Of a stretch of 64,000 nt of DNA, positions 24,504 to 33,930 are shown one piece after another. Where the stretch lies: the NCBI GenBank assembly GCA_029255685.2, contig CM055318.2, positions 67,427,136-67,491,135 on the forward strand, given 5' to 3'. The notes beneath the pieces are model-generated. The model was not told the DNA's origin, did not search any database, and saw only the letters and a list, made by a program, of their open reading frames with translations. Position 1 is the first letter of the stretch, and every line of letters begins with the position of its first letter. This stretch comes from Silene conica. Its lineage: Eukaryota > Streptophyta > Magnoliopsida > Caryophyllales > Caryophyllaceae. The position numbers and the translations under genes were made by a program.

Positions 24504-25080
24504 CTAAGAAAAATCTAAAGCCATCCGACGAGGATTCTTATCTTGAAAACGCCTAATAATATCATCATCCCTAACTTGTGCAAAAAAATATCTCTCAATA
24601 TAAGTGACTAAACAATTATTCAAAAGTTCGTCACTCATACTATTTCGCAAATAATTCTTCACGTATTTCATTGAAGAGAAAACTCTTTCCACACTTGCCG
24701 TTGCCACCGGAAGTATCAAGACAAGCTTCAATAACAAATAAACACGTGGATATGCAATATGCTTCTTGGTCTCAACAAGCATAATTGAAACCTCACCAAG
24801 GCTCTTGATAAGATGAAATCTCGAATCCCTTAGCATATCACTTTCAAAAATATCAAGTTCAAACTCAAGTAGTGTTATCTCGGTATCACCAAACTCATTA
24901 GGATAGAACTTTGCAAGTCTCACCAATTTGTCCTTATCGAAAGAAGCAAAAACATCGGCGGGACTAAAACAAGCCATACATATTAGCATTTCCATGCTTT
25001 GCACATTAAATCGGCTATCTAGTTCAGAGACTTGTTTATCCAAAACACAAAGAAACATGTCAATTCGAAATCGGTCTTGG
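24504..25080 (-). pseudogene. hAT transposase, C-terminal dimerisation part
   Basis: The last ~190 residues of a hAT transposase. The block VATASVERVFSSMKYVKNYL followed by LRNSMSDELLNNCLVTYIE is the hAT C-terminal dimerisation domain. It follows the central part at 25066-26599 but in a different frame: a one-base shift lies at about 25065-25085, where the two frames overlap in the same arginine-rich and proline-containing stretch. The stop is at 24504, only about 115 bp from the transposon end, so the C-terminus is complete. Confidence 0.9.
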
Positions 25081-26599
25081 TTTAAGCACATTAACAAGAC
25101 GACGTCTTGATCTTCCCGGAGGAGCATAAAAATCCGTCATATTCGGGACTTCAATCTTATGTTTTGCACAAAAGTTAGTAACCATTTGAAGAAATTGATC
25201 CCATCCATCATTCCTAAACTTTCTCAACCGCTCCTTAGTTGATTCAAGAATAGTCATGGCATTAACAATGTCTTGATCTTTTCTTTGTAGTGCTTCACAC
25301 AAAGAGTTAGTGTATCCATACACCACTTTCATTAAATGCAACATGAAAACAAACTCAAAAGATTCAAGGTGATCAATCCCAATTTCGGCTTTAGCACGAT
25401 CATCCACGGATTTGGCTTCTTTACTAATTATCTCAAAAACTCTAATAAGTGTAGCATATAAAGATATGACCCTCACAATTGATTTAAAATGAGACCCCCA
25501 CCGAGTATCCCCGGGTCTACTTAAACCAAGTTCTTGATTTAATCCCTTACCACTACCACTTTCACCCGATGCCAATGCCTCCAACACCTTTTCCGCTTGA
25601 ATATCCCTAACCATCTCCAAACATTTACAACAATATCCAATATTATTAAGCACAACTCCAAGTTGTTGAAAAAATTTGGCACAATCTTTGTTTTCTTTAG
25701 CAACCGCCACTAATGTTAATTGAAGTTGGTGTGCAAAACAATGCACATAATATGCACATGGATTGTCCTTCATTATCAAACTTTGCAAACCATTAAGTTC
25801 ACCTCTCATGTTACTAGCTCCATCATAACCTTGACCACGGATATTTGACATACTTAATGAGTGACCATCAAGTAGTTTCTTTATCTTCTCAAAAAGTGTC
25901 GAACTAGTTGTATTTTTCACATGCACAATCCCAAGAAATCTTTCACAAAGTTTACCATCTTTATTAACATAACGCAAACAAATAGCTAACTCTTCCTTAT
26001 GAGACACGTCACTAGACTCATCGGCTAATAGCCCAAAAAAATCACCATTTAGATCCTCAATAATAAGTTTAGTAGTCTCAAGGGCACAACATTCAATTAG
26101 TTCCCTTTGAATGGTGGGGCAAGTAACTTGGTGGTTTTCCGGAGACTTAGCAAGAACAACTTTAGCAACACTTTCACTATTTTGAACAAGCCAATCCAAA
26201 AGTTCAAGGAAATTACCCTTATTATTTGACTTTCCACTTTCATTATGTCCCCTAAATGCTAATCCTTATCTTAGAAGAAATCTTAAACAAGAAAGAGAGC
26301 GTAACAAGCGGGATTTATAAAGACTCCTAGCTTCATCACTTACTTTTTCAACTATCTCTATTATTGATGCTTGTTTATTAATGAAATTTCCGTACTTTTC
26401 TTTAGCTACATTGTGTGCACTACTACCTTTCCCAACATGTTTTTTAAATCTCACCAATGCATTTTTCCAACCCTTATACCCTCCAATCTCAAACACATTA
26501 GCTCCCGGAATACTTGTAGGCTCTTTGAACAAGTAACAATAAAAGCAAAAGGCGCCATCATTTTGCTCACTATATTCTAGCCAATCATATTTATCATAC
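25066..26599 (-). pseudogene. hAT transposase, TTF zinc finger and catalytic part
   Basis: It continues the protein begun at 46597. First comes the rest of the TTF-type zinc finger (FCFYCYLFKEP, then H and C ligands). Next is an RNase H-like catalytic region with DESSDVSHKEEL, a QGYDGASNM block and a CFAHQLQL block, all characteristic of plant TTF/ZMYM1-like hAT proteins. An in-frame TAA at about 26264-26266 stands where CAA would be expected, before GLAFRGH. It was broken at 26599 by the copia insertion, so no full protein can be made. It may be an old domesticated-type paralogue, but the terminal repeats show it is a transposon copy. Confidence 0.92.
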
Positions 26600-27225
26600 C
26601 AAGTTGTGGGGAATAAAGCATGTATTCGCCCTAAAACATGAAGGATTATAACGAATTTTACAGTTGTGAATTATGGTCATAAGATAATTAAAAAACATAA
26701 AAAGAATACAACCTTTGGTCCTTGTGCTAAAGGCCTAAGAACAGGAATTAAAACAAATTCCCTCCTATAACTTGCACCCAAGACTTGATTGAGACGATGC
26801 CGCGTGTGCTAGAAATACTCTCCAATTGCCTTGCAATATGGGGAGAGCTTTTGAGAGTTTTGATGTGAGATCTGAGTTTTTGGGAGAAGAATGCTCTCAA
26901 AACCCTAATTATGAGAATTGTGATTTAACAGTGGTTGACAAAAGGAGAATAACTCTCCTTTTGTAACGAGAGGGTCGGCCGAATAGGGTTGAGGTGAGAG
27001 TGGGCTTTTTCCACTCTTACCTTATTCCTTTGCGTGATTCGACCCGTTTTGCTAAATATTATTCGCGGGATTTTAATTATAAATCGCACACATGTTATCA
27101 GATATTAATGCAATCGATACATTAATAATGGTCTGATAAAATTACGATATTGTATAATTATCCAAATTAATATAACTGTTTATATTAATATGCGAATACA
27201 ATATTTAATTAAATATAACCGTTTA

Positions 27226-27765
27226 TGTGTCCCTAAACATCAATTTGCAGGTTGGCTATATGCTTAGTCAGCCTTCAGAACGCAGGACAAACTACTGTCC
27301 TATGGTATTGAGGTTGATCCATCATGTTTCTTATGTGGCTGTCATATTGAGAGTGTAAGCCATGTGTTTTTTGAGTGCACCTATAGTGAAATAGTGCTGC
27401 AGGAGGTTCATAAGTATACAAGAATTAAGATCCCAGCATTTAATGCTCTTCAACTGTGTGTTACAAGCGTAGGAAGGCCCATTCAGAAGGCTGTTGTAGC
27501 TGCTTTGTTGATGAGCAGTATATACCGTATATGGACCCAACGAAACCAGGGCAAACATGAGTTGTACTTGATAAATCCGCGGAAATTAGATCGTCAAATT
27601 GTGGATGATATTCGAGCTCGGATCAGACGAGAAAAGGATACCAACTACAAGGAAGATGATATGAATTGGCTTAGGAGACACAACCTTATGTAATTGATAT
27701 AGACTCTCGCTTGTATATGTGGCCTTTTGGTTTTTGATATAATACTTACCTTTCAACAAAAAAAA
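27226..27765 (+). mobile_element. 5'-truncated L1-type LINE, 3' end only
   Basis: A 540-bp insertion ending in a run of A (27758-27768) and flanked by the 15-bp duplication AAATATAACCGTTTA (27211-27225 and 27766-27780). The partner LTR has only one copy of this sequence near 45683. Target-primed reverse transcription explains the poly(A), the long duplication and the 5' truncation. Confidence 0.93.
27280..27693 (+). pseudogene. LINE reverse transcriptase C-terminus with zf-RVT zinc finger
   Basis: The frame reads a stretch with TQDKLLSYGIEVDPSC, then the zinc-finger CFLCGCHIESVSHVFFEC (CX2CX8HX4C spacing), then a tail with YRIWTQRNQGKH and a stop at 27691. This is the C-terminal end of ORF2 of plant L1 elements (zf-RVT region). 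The polymerase and endonuclease are missing because of 5' truncation. Upstream the frame is closed by a TAG near 27260. It cannot function. Confidence 0.88.
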
Positions 27766-28224
27766 AAATATAACCGTTTATATTTAATTTTACGAATTAA
27801 TCATGTAATCCGTTTTAGCTTAAATTATTTAATCTGTATTAAATAATAATCTCAACATCTCATTGACTAATTTAATAGTCAATACCTCTGACTAACTGTT
27901 TAGTCGTATCCGGCATAAATGTGACTGTATTTTCATACCTTCACATCTCTCAAACGTGTCCTATAGGTGTGACGTATAGAGACCAGTTGATCACCGTCAT
28001 CCGTATGACAATAACGTTAAACTTATCTAGCAAGCCAACCGTTATAGATAAACGTGGATCAACTGATAATAATACTGAAGTATGCCCTTGTGATCCTTAA
28101 AGAGATTTAGTAAGTCATTGTACTAATTGTCAAGGACACCAGCCCCAACAATCTCCCACTTGTCCGTACAAGGGTATGTGCAATGACGTTATCACACTAC
28201 ATGTGGAGGGCACAAGCTCCAACA

Positions 28225-28246
28225 AACTCCCACTTGTCCGTACAAG
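28225..28246 (-). other. Polypurine tract of the copia element
   Basis: The minus strand reads AAGTGGGAGTT immediately before the 3' LTR start TGTTGGAGC. An almost identical tract lies inside the LTR (28151-28172 and 46068-46089). Confidence 0.8.
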
Positions 28247-29211
28247 TGTAGGTGTAACAGCCCGTATTTTCGTAAAATCTAATTTAAGCGTTTTAAATTA
28301 TTTTAAGTAATAAAATAATACTTTAATAATTTATTGTGAAAGATTTTAATTTAATTAGTAAGATCCGTCTTAAGAACCTCAAGCCCTTAAGACGAATACA
28401 AACTTGGTAAGGTTAAGTTCCCGACTTAAATATCCGTTCTAATATCCTAACCCGTTCTTTTAATACGGAAAGGACAACTCACTTGTACCCTTCATAAACC
28501 TTATGTCGACATTTCTTTTTGCTCAAGAACTCTTTTTACAGTAACACAAAACTCTCCCAAACCTCCATTTTATTTCTCCTTCTTTGGATCTTTTCTTCAT
28601 CATCCGTTCTCCGATTGAAGGTAAAAATATCATTTTCGGAATCCTCATTTAATTTCCAAGCCATCCATCACTTTCATTTTGTGTTTCGTCGATTTCGAAA
28701 ATGGGGCTGTTTTGCATAAACTCCGTTTTTCAATCCTTAAACCTGTTTTCTTTGTTGTAGGAGAAGACTTATAGGATCCTAAGGAAGTTGGTGGCAAGAT
28801 TGAAGAAGAGATTGGAGCTTAAACGCTATAAAGGTGACAATAATGAGATAACTCGGCCTTTGTGTGAATATTAGCACTCTTGTTGTGATTCTTGTGTTAG
28901 TTTCTGATTTTTGTTAATGTTCATTGTGCAAGGGACTTAGTTACATGTTTAGGATGTTTAATATGTGAATAATTCATGCTTTAAGATGTTGTTATATGTT
29001 CTTAAGTTCATTTTCAGTTTTTCACAAGTTGAGACGGATACTTGTTAAAAATCGTTTGAGGATTGTTATGGGACTTGTTTGCGGATAGATAAGTTGTATT
29101 GGATGGTGTATAATGTTGGGTAAACATCAATTGTAGCAATGCTTGAGTTTTGGTGTCGATTTATGAAGTTTGATATTGATTGGAAAATCCCGATTTAGGA
29201 ACAGGCTCTCT

Positions 29212-29607
29212 GAGCCGGTCGACCGACCGGCCGCCGGTCGACCGACCGGCCGCCGGTCGACCGGCTGGGAGCGTCTTAGGAATTTTTGCGAATTTGACGA
29301 ATTTAAGCCTTAGGACTGCCAGCCTGCCGACCGGCTGGTAGTCACTTGTGCGTATGTTGCGTTGTGCGAAGAACATAGGAAAGATGGGAGCCCAGCCGGC
29401 AGACCGGCCGCCTGCCAGCCGGCTGGGAGTAAATGTGGGGATGGATACGAGTTTTGCGAAGGCTTAGTTTATGGGTTCCCAGCCGGCCGACCGGCTGCCT
29501 GCCGACCGGCTGGGAGTCCTTTGTATTTTGGGTTGATTTCATCAAAGACATAGGCTGAGGGATCACCAGCCGGCCGACCGGCTGCCTGCCGACCGGCTGG
29601 GGATCCC
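29212..29607 (+). repeat. GC-rich inverted-repeat set in LTR A2
   Basis: Blocks at 29212-29270, 29315-29340 (partial), 29390-29429, 29478-29518 and 29565-29608. The last three are framed by CCAGCCGG and CCGGCTGG, with CCGGCCGCCTGCC or CCGGCTGCCTGCC in the middle. The first has CCGGTCGACCG three times. The spacers between blocks are ordinary AT-rich LTR sequence. Confidence 0.85.
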
Positions 29608-29766
29608 TGAAGGCTGTTTTGGGTTGTTTTCACGTGTAACTTTTAAACGGTTGATCGGTTTTGATTGAAACTCGTTTTGTATACCCGTGATATATATTTG
29701 AGGTCCCCGGTGGACGGGCAACATTATATTGGGTTCGGGAAAGGAGTGAGGATAGAGACCCCCCGG

Positions 29767-29778
29767 TCGGGTAACCGA
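29767..29778 (+). other. Stem-loop with GTAA loop, upstream member (A2)
   Basis: TCGG, loop GTAA, CCGA. The stem differs from its A1 counterpart (TTCGG with CCGAA) only at its base. The outer arms CCGGT and ACCGG can also pair. Confidence 0.6.
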
Positions 29779-29889
29779 AAGGGAAACCGGCTCTCCCTCG
29801 TCTTAGTTCCCGGGGTCAATTAAGTGTTGATTAGAAGTTTAAGAAGTTAGAACTATAGATTAGCTTCTACCTTTGGATGTTAGTGGTTA

Positions 29890-30415
29890 CATTGGTTGTC
29901 GCGTGGTGGGATATGTGTTAAGCTCACCTCTGGACCCACTACGTGTTTTATATGTCGCGTGACGGGATATGTGTTAAGCTCACCTCTGGACCCGTTACGT
30001 GTTTTGCTTGGGCGTGTCAGGATATGTGTTAAGCTCACCTCTGGACCTGACACGTGATCGGTTGTCGTACACGGGATATGTGTTAAGCTCACCTCTGGAC
30101 CCGTTGTGCGGTGACTGCGTATTGGGATATGTGTTAAGTTCACCTCTGGACCCAATACATGTTTGTAGCATTGGGATATGTGTTAAGCTCACCTCTGGAC
30201 CCTTTGCTTTTGGATGATTAGGGATATGTGTTAAGTTCACCTCTGGACCCTTTTCATGATTGTAAGTTTAGGGATATGTGTTAAGTTCACCTCTGGACCG
30301 TTTACTTGAATTGTATGTTGGGATATGTGTTAAGTTCACCTCTGGACCCGACATAGTGTAGTAATGGGATATGTGTTAAGTTCACCTCTGGACCCGTTGC
30401 TAGTGTTATGGTTGT
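29890..30415 (+). repeat. Ten-unit stem-loop array with constant loop and changing arms (LTR A2)
   Basis: Ten units share a 24-base core that begins ATATGTGTTAAG and ends TCACCTCTGGA. The flanking arms differ between units but pair: CGCGTGGTGGG with CCCACTACGTG (unit 1), CGCGTGACGGG with CCCGTTACGTG (2), CGTGTCAGG with CCTGACACG (3), GTATTGGG with CCCAATAC (5), TATGTTGGG with CCCGACATA (9), TAGTAATGGG with CCCGTTGCTA (10). G-T wobble is counted as pairing. Unit 4 pairs with one bulged base. Units 6, 7 and 8 have two or three internal mismatches. Confidence 0.9.
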
Positions 30416-30558
30416 TTTATCTGCTTGCCTTGATGATGGTACAGTGTCAGATATGCATGATGAGTTATTGATGTTTATTTGATTTGTGGTTAAATCATCC
30501 AAGGCATTGGATAACTCTTAATTCGGTTTCATAAATAGTTGGATTGAAAGACCCCCCG

Positions 30559-30572
30559 ACTGGGTAACCAGT
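30559..30572 (+). other. Stem-loop with GTAA loop, downstream member (A2)
   Basis: ACTGG, loop GTAA, CCAGT. It differs in both arms from the other three members yet keeps pairing and loop. Confidence 0.65.
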
Positions 30573-31131
30573 AGGGAAACCGGCTCTCCTTCCTAATTGT
30601 TTATGAAGTTGGTTGAGAGTCGTGCATTGTAATCGCATGATAGTAAGAGATCAGACGATGAGATATTTATGCTTCACATGTTTATATATGTTGGAGTGTT
30701 TTGTATTGCCTTACCTGTTTCGTGTTGTCACACAAGGGTGGCTAGGAGAACTCTAGTCACTCCCCACTGATTGTGGCGTACATGTTTTCATGTATGTAGG
30801 TACATGCTGGTTGGAGCGGGGTTCACGAGAGCTAGCGAGCGATGATCCTTTCATCATGACTTACCCTTATATCGTTTAGCTGGACTCGTAGTTTGATACA
30901 TTTGTTTGGTGCCTGTAGGGATGTTCCATCCCAGGCTTTGTATTTATCTTTCGGTTTGATACTTAGAACTGCTACTTATCTATTGTTGTTCATATCAGTT
31001 CTGTTTCCAGTTTTCAGTTTAAGACTTCTCGCATGTTGTTTAGTTTACTTTAAAAAGTTTTAAATTTCCGCTGCATTTTTGGTACTTTTATGTGTTTATA
31101 TTTCCGCTTTCGCGAGGGGTTTTACAGTAGG

Positions 31132-31892
31132 TGCGATAACCGATTCTCATATCCTTTTAAAATTTCTCCCACTCAATGTAAGACAATTTGCAAATCCGCA
31201 TTCGCAAAGGTCGTATCTCACAAGCGATCTGTATCAAGAGTGGTTTCCCCGACTAGAGAGTAACTTAACTGATAAAACGAATATGTATTCGAGCATGGCC
31301 ATGCATTTCAGTTACTACTCCTCGAGTGGCCCTGAGAAATGATAAAATCCTGATAAGGGTTTGGATATTTCCTTCAACTCGAATCCTGTCGATGTAAGCG
31401 CAGTATGAAATAACCCAGAAAAAATCCTCTTGGCCCCTGTTACGGAAGACCGTGGGAAAGAAACCAAAGTTACCCAAAATCTGCCTTAATCTCAAGAGAC
31501 AGTTGAAAGTCAAAAGACTCGACTCTAAGGAACACTATGGAGGTCATATCCACGACCTGGCACCCAATGTTATAAAACATTTAGGACTCCATAACGTTGT
31601 CACGGGGTGTCCTACGAGATATCCGTATAACTCGTCTTTGTGATTGGTTAATCAACTGTTTGACTTATGGCTTGTTGAACCCACCATCAACCAAGTCACA
31701 AAATGATTACCTGAGTTATCAGCTCAAGTGGGTAATCAAGGACCAAAACGATGTAATGTTATCCAGTTCACTTTGTGGTGTTCAAAATTGGCGTACAATT
31801 CCACATGAAAAACAAAACATTATATATCATAACAATGAGGTTGAATAGAGTACACGAGAAAATGAATTATAACATGAATTCATAAAAGAGTA
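31132..31892 (-). other. 3' untranslated part of the copia element
   Basis: About 760 bp between RNase H and solo LTR A2. It has no frame of coding quality. It continues to the polypurine tract at 28225-28246 once A2 is removed. Confidence 0.7.
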
Positions 31893-32456
31893 CTACAACT
31901 TAGGAACACATCTAATTCCCATGGAATTAAAGTGCCCTTCATGCTTATCACGTGGTAATGCTTTTGTGAGAGGATCAGCTATGTTGTCATCCGTAGCGAT
32001 CTTATCAATGAATATCTTCTTTTGCTCCACGTAATCTCTGATTAGATGAGCTTTCCGTGGTACATGTCTAGCTTTGTTGCTAGACTTATGCTCCTTTGCT
32101 TGGAAGATGGCACCTTTATTGTCACAATAAACGGTGATTGGGTCATTCGAACTAGGCACTACTGATAGTCCTTGTAAGAATTGACGCATCCATATTGCTT
32201 CCTTAGCTGCTTCCGAAGCGGCATAGTACTCGGACTCAGTCGTAGAATCTGCTGTAACACTTTGTTTAGAACTTTTCCAGCTGACAGCAGCGCCATTAAG
32301 AGTAAAAACGAATCCAGACTAAGATTTCGAGTCGTCTCGATCCGTTTGGAAGCTAGTATCTGCGTAACCCGTGGCGCAGAGCGTCGAGTCGCCTCCATAA
32401 GTCAGTCCTCAATCTTTAGTCCTCCGTAGGTACTTAAGAATGTTTTTCACGGCCAT
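31893..32456 (-). pseudogene. pol: Copia RNase H, with nonsense codons
   Basis: It continues the frame of the reverse transcriptase. Recognisable are the TESEYYAASEAAKEAIW block, YCDNKGAIFQAK and a C-terminal region with HIRDYV-like spacing and DPLTKALP, all standard for copia RNase H. It starts just after the TAG that ends the reverse transcriptase frame. Further stops occur near 32411 (TGA, tryptophan position) and 32320 (TAG). The end at 31893 is a natural stop in the expected place. It would remove the RNA strand during reverse transcription if intact. Confidence 0.9.
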
Positions 32457-33362
32457 CTAGTGTTGTTCACCTGGATGAGCTTGGAATCGACTTGTCATAC
32501 TCAATGAATATGCAACGTCTGGACGTGTGCATATCATGGCATACATGATCGATCCTATAGCCGAAGCATAAGGAATCCGACTCATGCGCTCTTTCTCTTC
32601 CAATGTCTTCGCTTTTTTAGTCTTCCTCAAGTGAAGCCCAGTAGTCATAGGAAGGAACCCTTTCTTGGAGTTCGTCATGCTGAATCTCTCTAGGATCGTA
32701 TCTATATAAGACTCCTGACTGAGAGACAACATCCGTCGTGATCTATCCCTGTAGATACGGATGCCCAAAATTCTTTGTGCCTCTCCCAGATCTTTCATTT
32801 GGAAATGGTTTTTCAACCATGCTTTAACCGAAGAAAGGAGAGGTATGTCATTCCCAATCAAGAGTATGTCATCGACATACAGTACTAGGAAGACAATCTT
32901 GCTCTCACTCGACTTGATATAGAGACATGGTTCCTCGACTGATCGAATAAACCCATTCTCTTTTATCACTTGGTCGAAGCGATGATTCCAACTCAGCGAT
33001 GCTTGCTTAAGTCCATAGATGGAACGCTTAAGCTTGCAAATTTTCTTAGGATGTTCTGGATCAATAAAACCCTCGGGTTGTACCATGTACAACTTCTCCT
33101 CCAAATAACCGTTTAAGAAGGCGGTTTTAACGTCCATTTTCCAGATTTCATAATCATGAAATGCGGCAATCGCTAAGATAATCCGAATGGAACGTAGCAT
33201 GACTACGGGTGCAAGGATCTCATCGTAGTGCAAGCCTGGTACTTGAGTGAAACCTTTAGCAACTAGTCTTGCCTTGTGGATATCTTGTTGTCCTTCCACG
33301 GCATGCTTTGTTTTGTAAAGCCATTTGCATTGAAGGGGACGTACCTTTGCAGGTAGGTCCAC
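32457..33362 (-). pseudogene. pol: Copia reverse transcriptase
   Basis: An open stretch of 301 residues. Motifs in order: KARLVAKGFTQ, DYEIWKMDVKTAFLNGYLEE, IYGLKQASLSWN, the catalytic YVDDILLIGND, and ARLS-type ending with RPDVAYSLSMTSRF. These are diagnostic of Ty1/copia. It is closed at the 5' side by TGA (33366-33368, where tryptophan is expected) and at the 3' side by TAG (tryptophan position), so it is no longer joined to integrase or RNase H. The active-site residues are intact. Confidence 0.95.
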
Positions 33363-33368
33363 AAGATC

Positions 33369-33930
33369 TCACACGTTGTTCTCATACATGGAGTCCATTT
33401 CGGATTGCATGGCTTCTAGCCATAGCTTTGAGTCAGAACTGGTCATGGCACCTTTATAGGTTGTGGGTTCATTACCCTCTAGGAGTAAGACGTCATCTAT
33501 GTCATGTTCCTCGACCATACCAATGTATCTGTCCGGAGGAATAGAGACTCTTCCCGACCTCCTAGGTTCCTCAGGAATATCTACCACAGCCTCGGTTGAA
33601 GGAACTGTTTCCTCCAATGGTTGCTCGGTAGTTGGTTCTTGAATCTCCGATAGATCGAAGGTTCTATTACTCGACTTGTTCTCGGGAAATTCTTTCTCTA
33701 AGAACGTCGCACTAGCCGCAACAAAAACACGTTGTTCGGTTGGCGAGTAGAAGTAATGACCAAAAGTTCCTTTTGGATAGCCTATAAAGTATGTCTTGAC
33801 CGATCGCGGGCCGAGCTTATCCTCGTGTCTCCACTTGACATAAGCCTCGCAGCCCCAAACCCGAATAAAGGACAAGTTAGGGACCGTTCCCTTCCATAAC
33901 TCAAATGGAGTCTTCTCAACGGCTTTAGAC
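33369..33930 (-). pseudogene. pol: Copia integrase C-terminal part and linker
   Basis: Contains VWGCEAYVKWRHEDKLGPRS and FIGYPKGTFGHYFY, the conserved copia integrase C-terminal (GKGY-like) region, followed by an acidic linker with RRSGRVSIPPDRY. It lies one base out of frame with the upstream gag-protease-integrase segment; the shift is near 33930. It ends at the TGA at 33366-33368. Confidence 0.9.

Larger units (their letters stand above)
26605..28224 (-). repeat. 3' LTR of the copia element, with LINE insertion
   Basis: 1620 bp including a 555-bp LINE insertion and its duplication; otherwise it matches the 1064-bp 5' LTR. Near its inner end it contains a second LTR-like terminus (CCCCAACA, ending 28150) followed by a copy of the polypurine tract (28151-28172). 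A conserved stem-loop has outer arms CAGTTGATC (27984-27992) and GATCAACTG (28057-28065). Confidence 0.92.
28253..31126 (+). mobile_element. A2: solo LTR of the A-type gypsy family
   Basis: 2874 bp from TGTAACAGCCCG to GGGGTTTTACA, target duplication GTAGG (28248-28252, 31127-31131), lying in the 3' untranslated part of the copia element. It aligns with A1 along most of its length, including both GTAA stem-loops and the GC-rich inverted-repeat set, but the array between the stem-loops has a different repeat. No coding region. Confidence 0.95.

Noticed and set aside
29161..29566. GRP-rich frames in the A2 LTR
   Set aside because: Same cause: self-complementary GC-rich blocks. No start context, no conserved domain.
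29880..30502. CRISPR-like array: regular repeats with variable spacers
   Set aside because: The repeats lie inside a eukaryotic LTR, spacers are short and self-complementary across each repeat, and no cas genes exist. The pairing explains the variation.
33269..33544. Plus-strand frames opposite copia and Tekay pol
   Set aside because: Antisense shadows of well-supported minus-strand coding regions.
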